Source: Porphyra umbilicalis | Lineage: Eukaryota > Rhodophyta > Bangiophyceae > Bangiales > Bangiaceae | Length of the DNA stretch: 64,000 nt | Assembly (NCBI GenBank): GCA_002049455.2 | Contig: KV918877.1 | Coordinates: 1-64,000, forward strand | Reading direction: 5' to 3' | Shown here: in pieces, positions 63,117 through 64,000 of the stretch | How positions within the stretch are numbered: the first letter of the stretch is position 1 | Layout: each line of letters starts with the position of its first letter | Made by a program: the position numbers and the translations under genes | The notes under the pieces: generated by a model | The model's database searches: none | Seen by the model: the letters and a program-made list of their open reading frames with translations, nothing else | What the model was told of the DNA's origin: nothing

Positions 63117-64000
63117 ACGACGCGGGGGGAGTGGCGGGGGCACGTCGCGGCGTTGCGGCGGGCGCGGCTGCTCGCGTCGCAAAGCCAGTAAGTTTTCAGG
63201 GGGGCGGAGTGGAGAGGTGAGCGCCCGAGCAGAGGGACGGGGGGGGGGGGGATGTGCGCAGGTGGAGGGGGAGGGGGCGCCGCCGCGGCGGGTCGACGCG
63301 CCTCCCCGCCACCACCTCCGCCCGCTGTGGAGCGCCCGGCACTGACCCCCGTTGACTGGCGTCTCCCCTGCGGTGCGCCCTCCCCATGGTAAGTGCGCCC
63401 TCTCCCCCCCCGCGTCCCCCACCGCTCGCTCCCTTCCCCCGCCCTCCCGCGCCCCCCTTTTCCCACAGGTCTGGGCGCCCCAAACCGAAGCCGGCGACGC
63501 CGCCCGCTGCGTCCTCACTCGCCTGGTATGCCCCCTCTCCAGCGCCCTCGCCACTCAAGTCTGGGACCTCCGCTCCGTAACCGTCCAGGTAGCGGCTGCG
63601 GTCATTGCCACGCTTGTTCGGGCGCTCGGCCTCGCCTACGCCGACGCCGCCGCCGACCGCCTCCTCCCCGCGCTGCTCGGCGGCGCCGGCGCGACGGTGG
63701 CGGTCATTGCGTCGGCGGTAGTCAGCGCAGCGACGGTGCTGCTCGAGGCGGGGGGGGCGGAGGTGCCCCTGTCGGCGGTGGTGGCACTGGCGGTCGGGCT
63801 CGCCAACCGCCGCGGCACGCTGCTGGCGACGCGGCAGGCGTCGGTGGGTCTGCGCCGCGTGCACCTTGCCGCAACGCCGCCGCCGCCGCCGGCTGGGGCG
63901 GCGCTCCATGGGGGGGGGGGGGGGCGTCGCCCCGCCGCCGGCCGCGTCGCGGTGGCGACGGGGGAGCATCTCCGCAGCATGCTGTTTACGACCGCCGCGG
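63117..64000 (+). CDS. CLASP-like TOG-domain protein (5' part, runs off the window)
   Basis: Probable microtubule-associated protein. The secure part is an exon from 63469, after a pyrimidine tract ending CCCACAG, open to the end of the window. It reads VCPLSSALATQVWDLRSVTV, then VRALGLAYADAAADRLLPALL and VAVIASAVVSAATVLLEAGG. This matches the second half of a CLASP TOG domain, where a D-L-R-S-x-V turn is followed by helices ending in 'P.LL....TV.VI'. Upstream, a 71-nt segment (63117-63187, EWRGHVAALRRARLLASQS, between TTTAG and GTAAGT) resembles the first TOG helix but its joining is not solved. An ATG abutting GTAAGT at 63386-63388 joins in phase to 63469 and is another possible start. The remainder of the gene lies outside the window. 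Confidence 0.6.

Noticed and set aside
1-64000. Bacterial or viral origin, CRISPR arrays or operons
   Set aside because: Spliced genes, PRC2, RNase H2B, GCFC, CLASP and LTR elements show a nuclear eukaryotic genome. No regularly spaced short repeats with unique spacers were seen.

Overview
The window looks like nuclear DNA of a GC-rich red alga, most likely a bangiophyte of the Porphyra/Pyropia kind. The best evidence is the NADPH oxidase at 57.3-60.8 kb. Its two NADPH-binding halves are separated by a long insert carrying extra membrane helices, an architecture described for red-algal Rboh proteins and not usual elsewhere. Proteins rich in Ala, Gly and Pro, few short GT-AG introns (GTACG or GTAAG donors), Polycomb and VTC genes, and LTR and DNA transposons all fit. 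No prokaryotic operons, rRNA, tRNA or CRISPR were seen.

Region 1 (1-34.3 kb) has moderate GC, few genes and many repeats. At 2.7-7.2 kb two Polycomb Repressive Complex 2 genes lie tail to tail: a short Su(z)12-type VEFS-box gene (+, one intron) and an E(z)-type H3K27 methyltransferase gene (-). A GATA-finger gene follows at 9.2 kb. Two paralogous ORFs at 1.6 and 12.4 kb share an unrecognised Cys/His metal-binding domain. From 15 to 34 kb the sequence is mostly mobile elements: a hAT-type fragment, a broken Ty3/gypsy copy, a structurally complete but non-coding LTR element (19365-25292) filled with 460-bp and 335-bp tandem repeats, a decayed piggyBac-type transposon, and another decayed element at 31-34 kb.

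Region 2 (34.4-64 kb) is very GC-rich, with a gene about every 3 kb: RNase H2 subunit B, an LRR-PAQR (hemolysin III/adiponectin-receptor) fusion, a VTC1-like DUF202 membrane protein, a CBS-MgtE magnesium transporter, a tail-anchored coiled-coil protein, a MUT9-like casein-kinase-1 family kinase, an FCP1-like HAD protein, a GCFC/PAXBP1-ILP1 N-terminal region, the NADPH oxidase, and the start of a CLASP-like TOG protein. Several of these genes change frame at long C or G runs. At least one such run is the pyrimidine tract of an intron; others may be homopolymer length errors.

Functional links are few. E(z) and Su(z)12 should act in one complex, and the MUT9-like kinase is a further likely chromatin modifier. 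The other genes look like unrelated housekeeping, transport and signalling functions. All names rest on reading motifs by eye; no database search was run.
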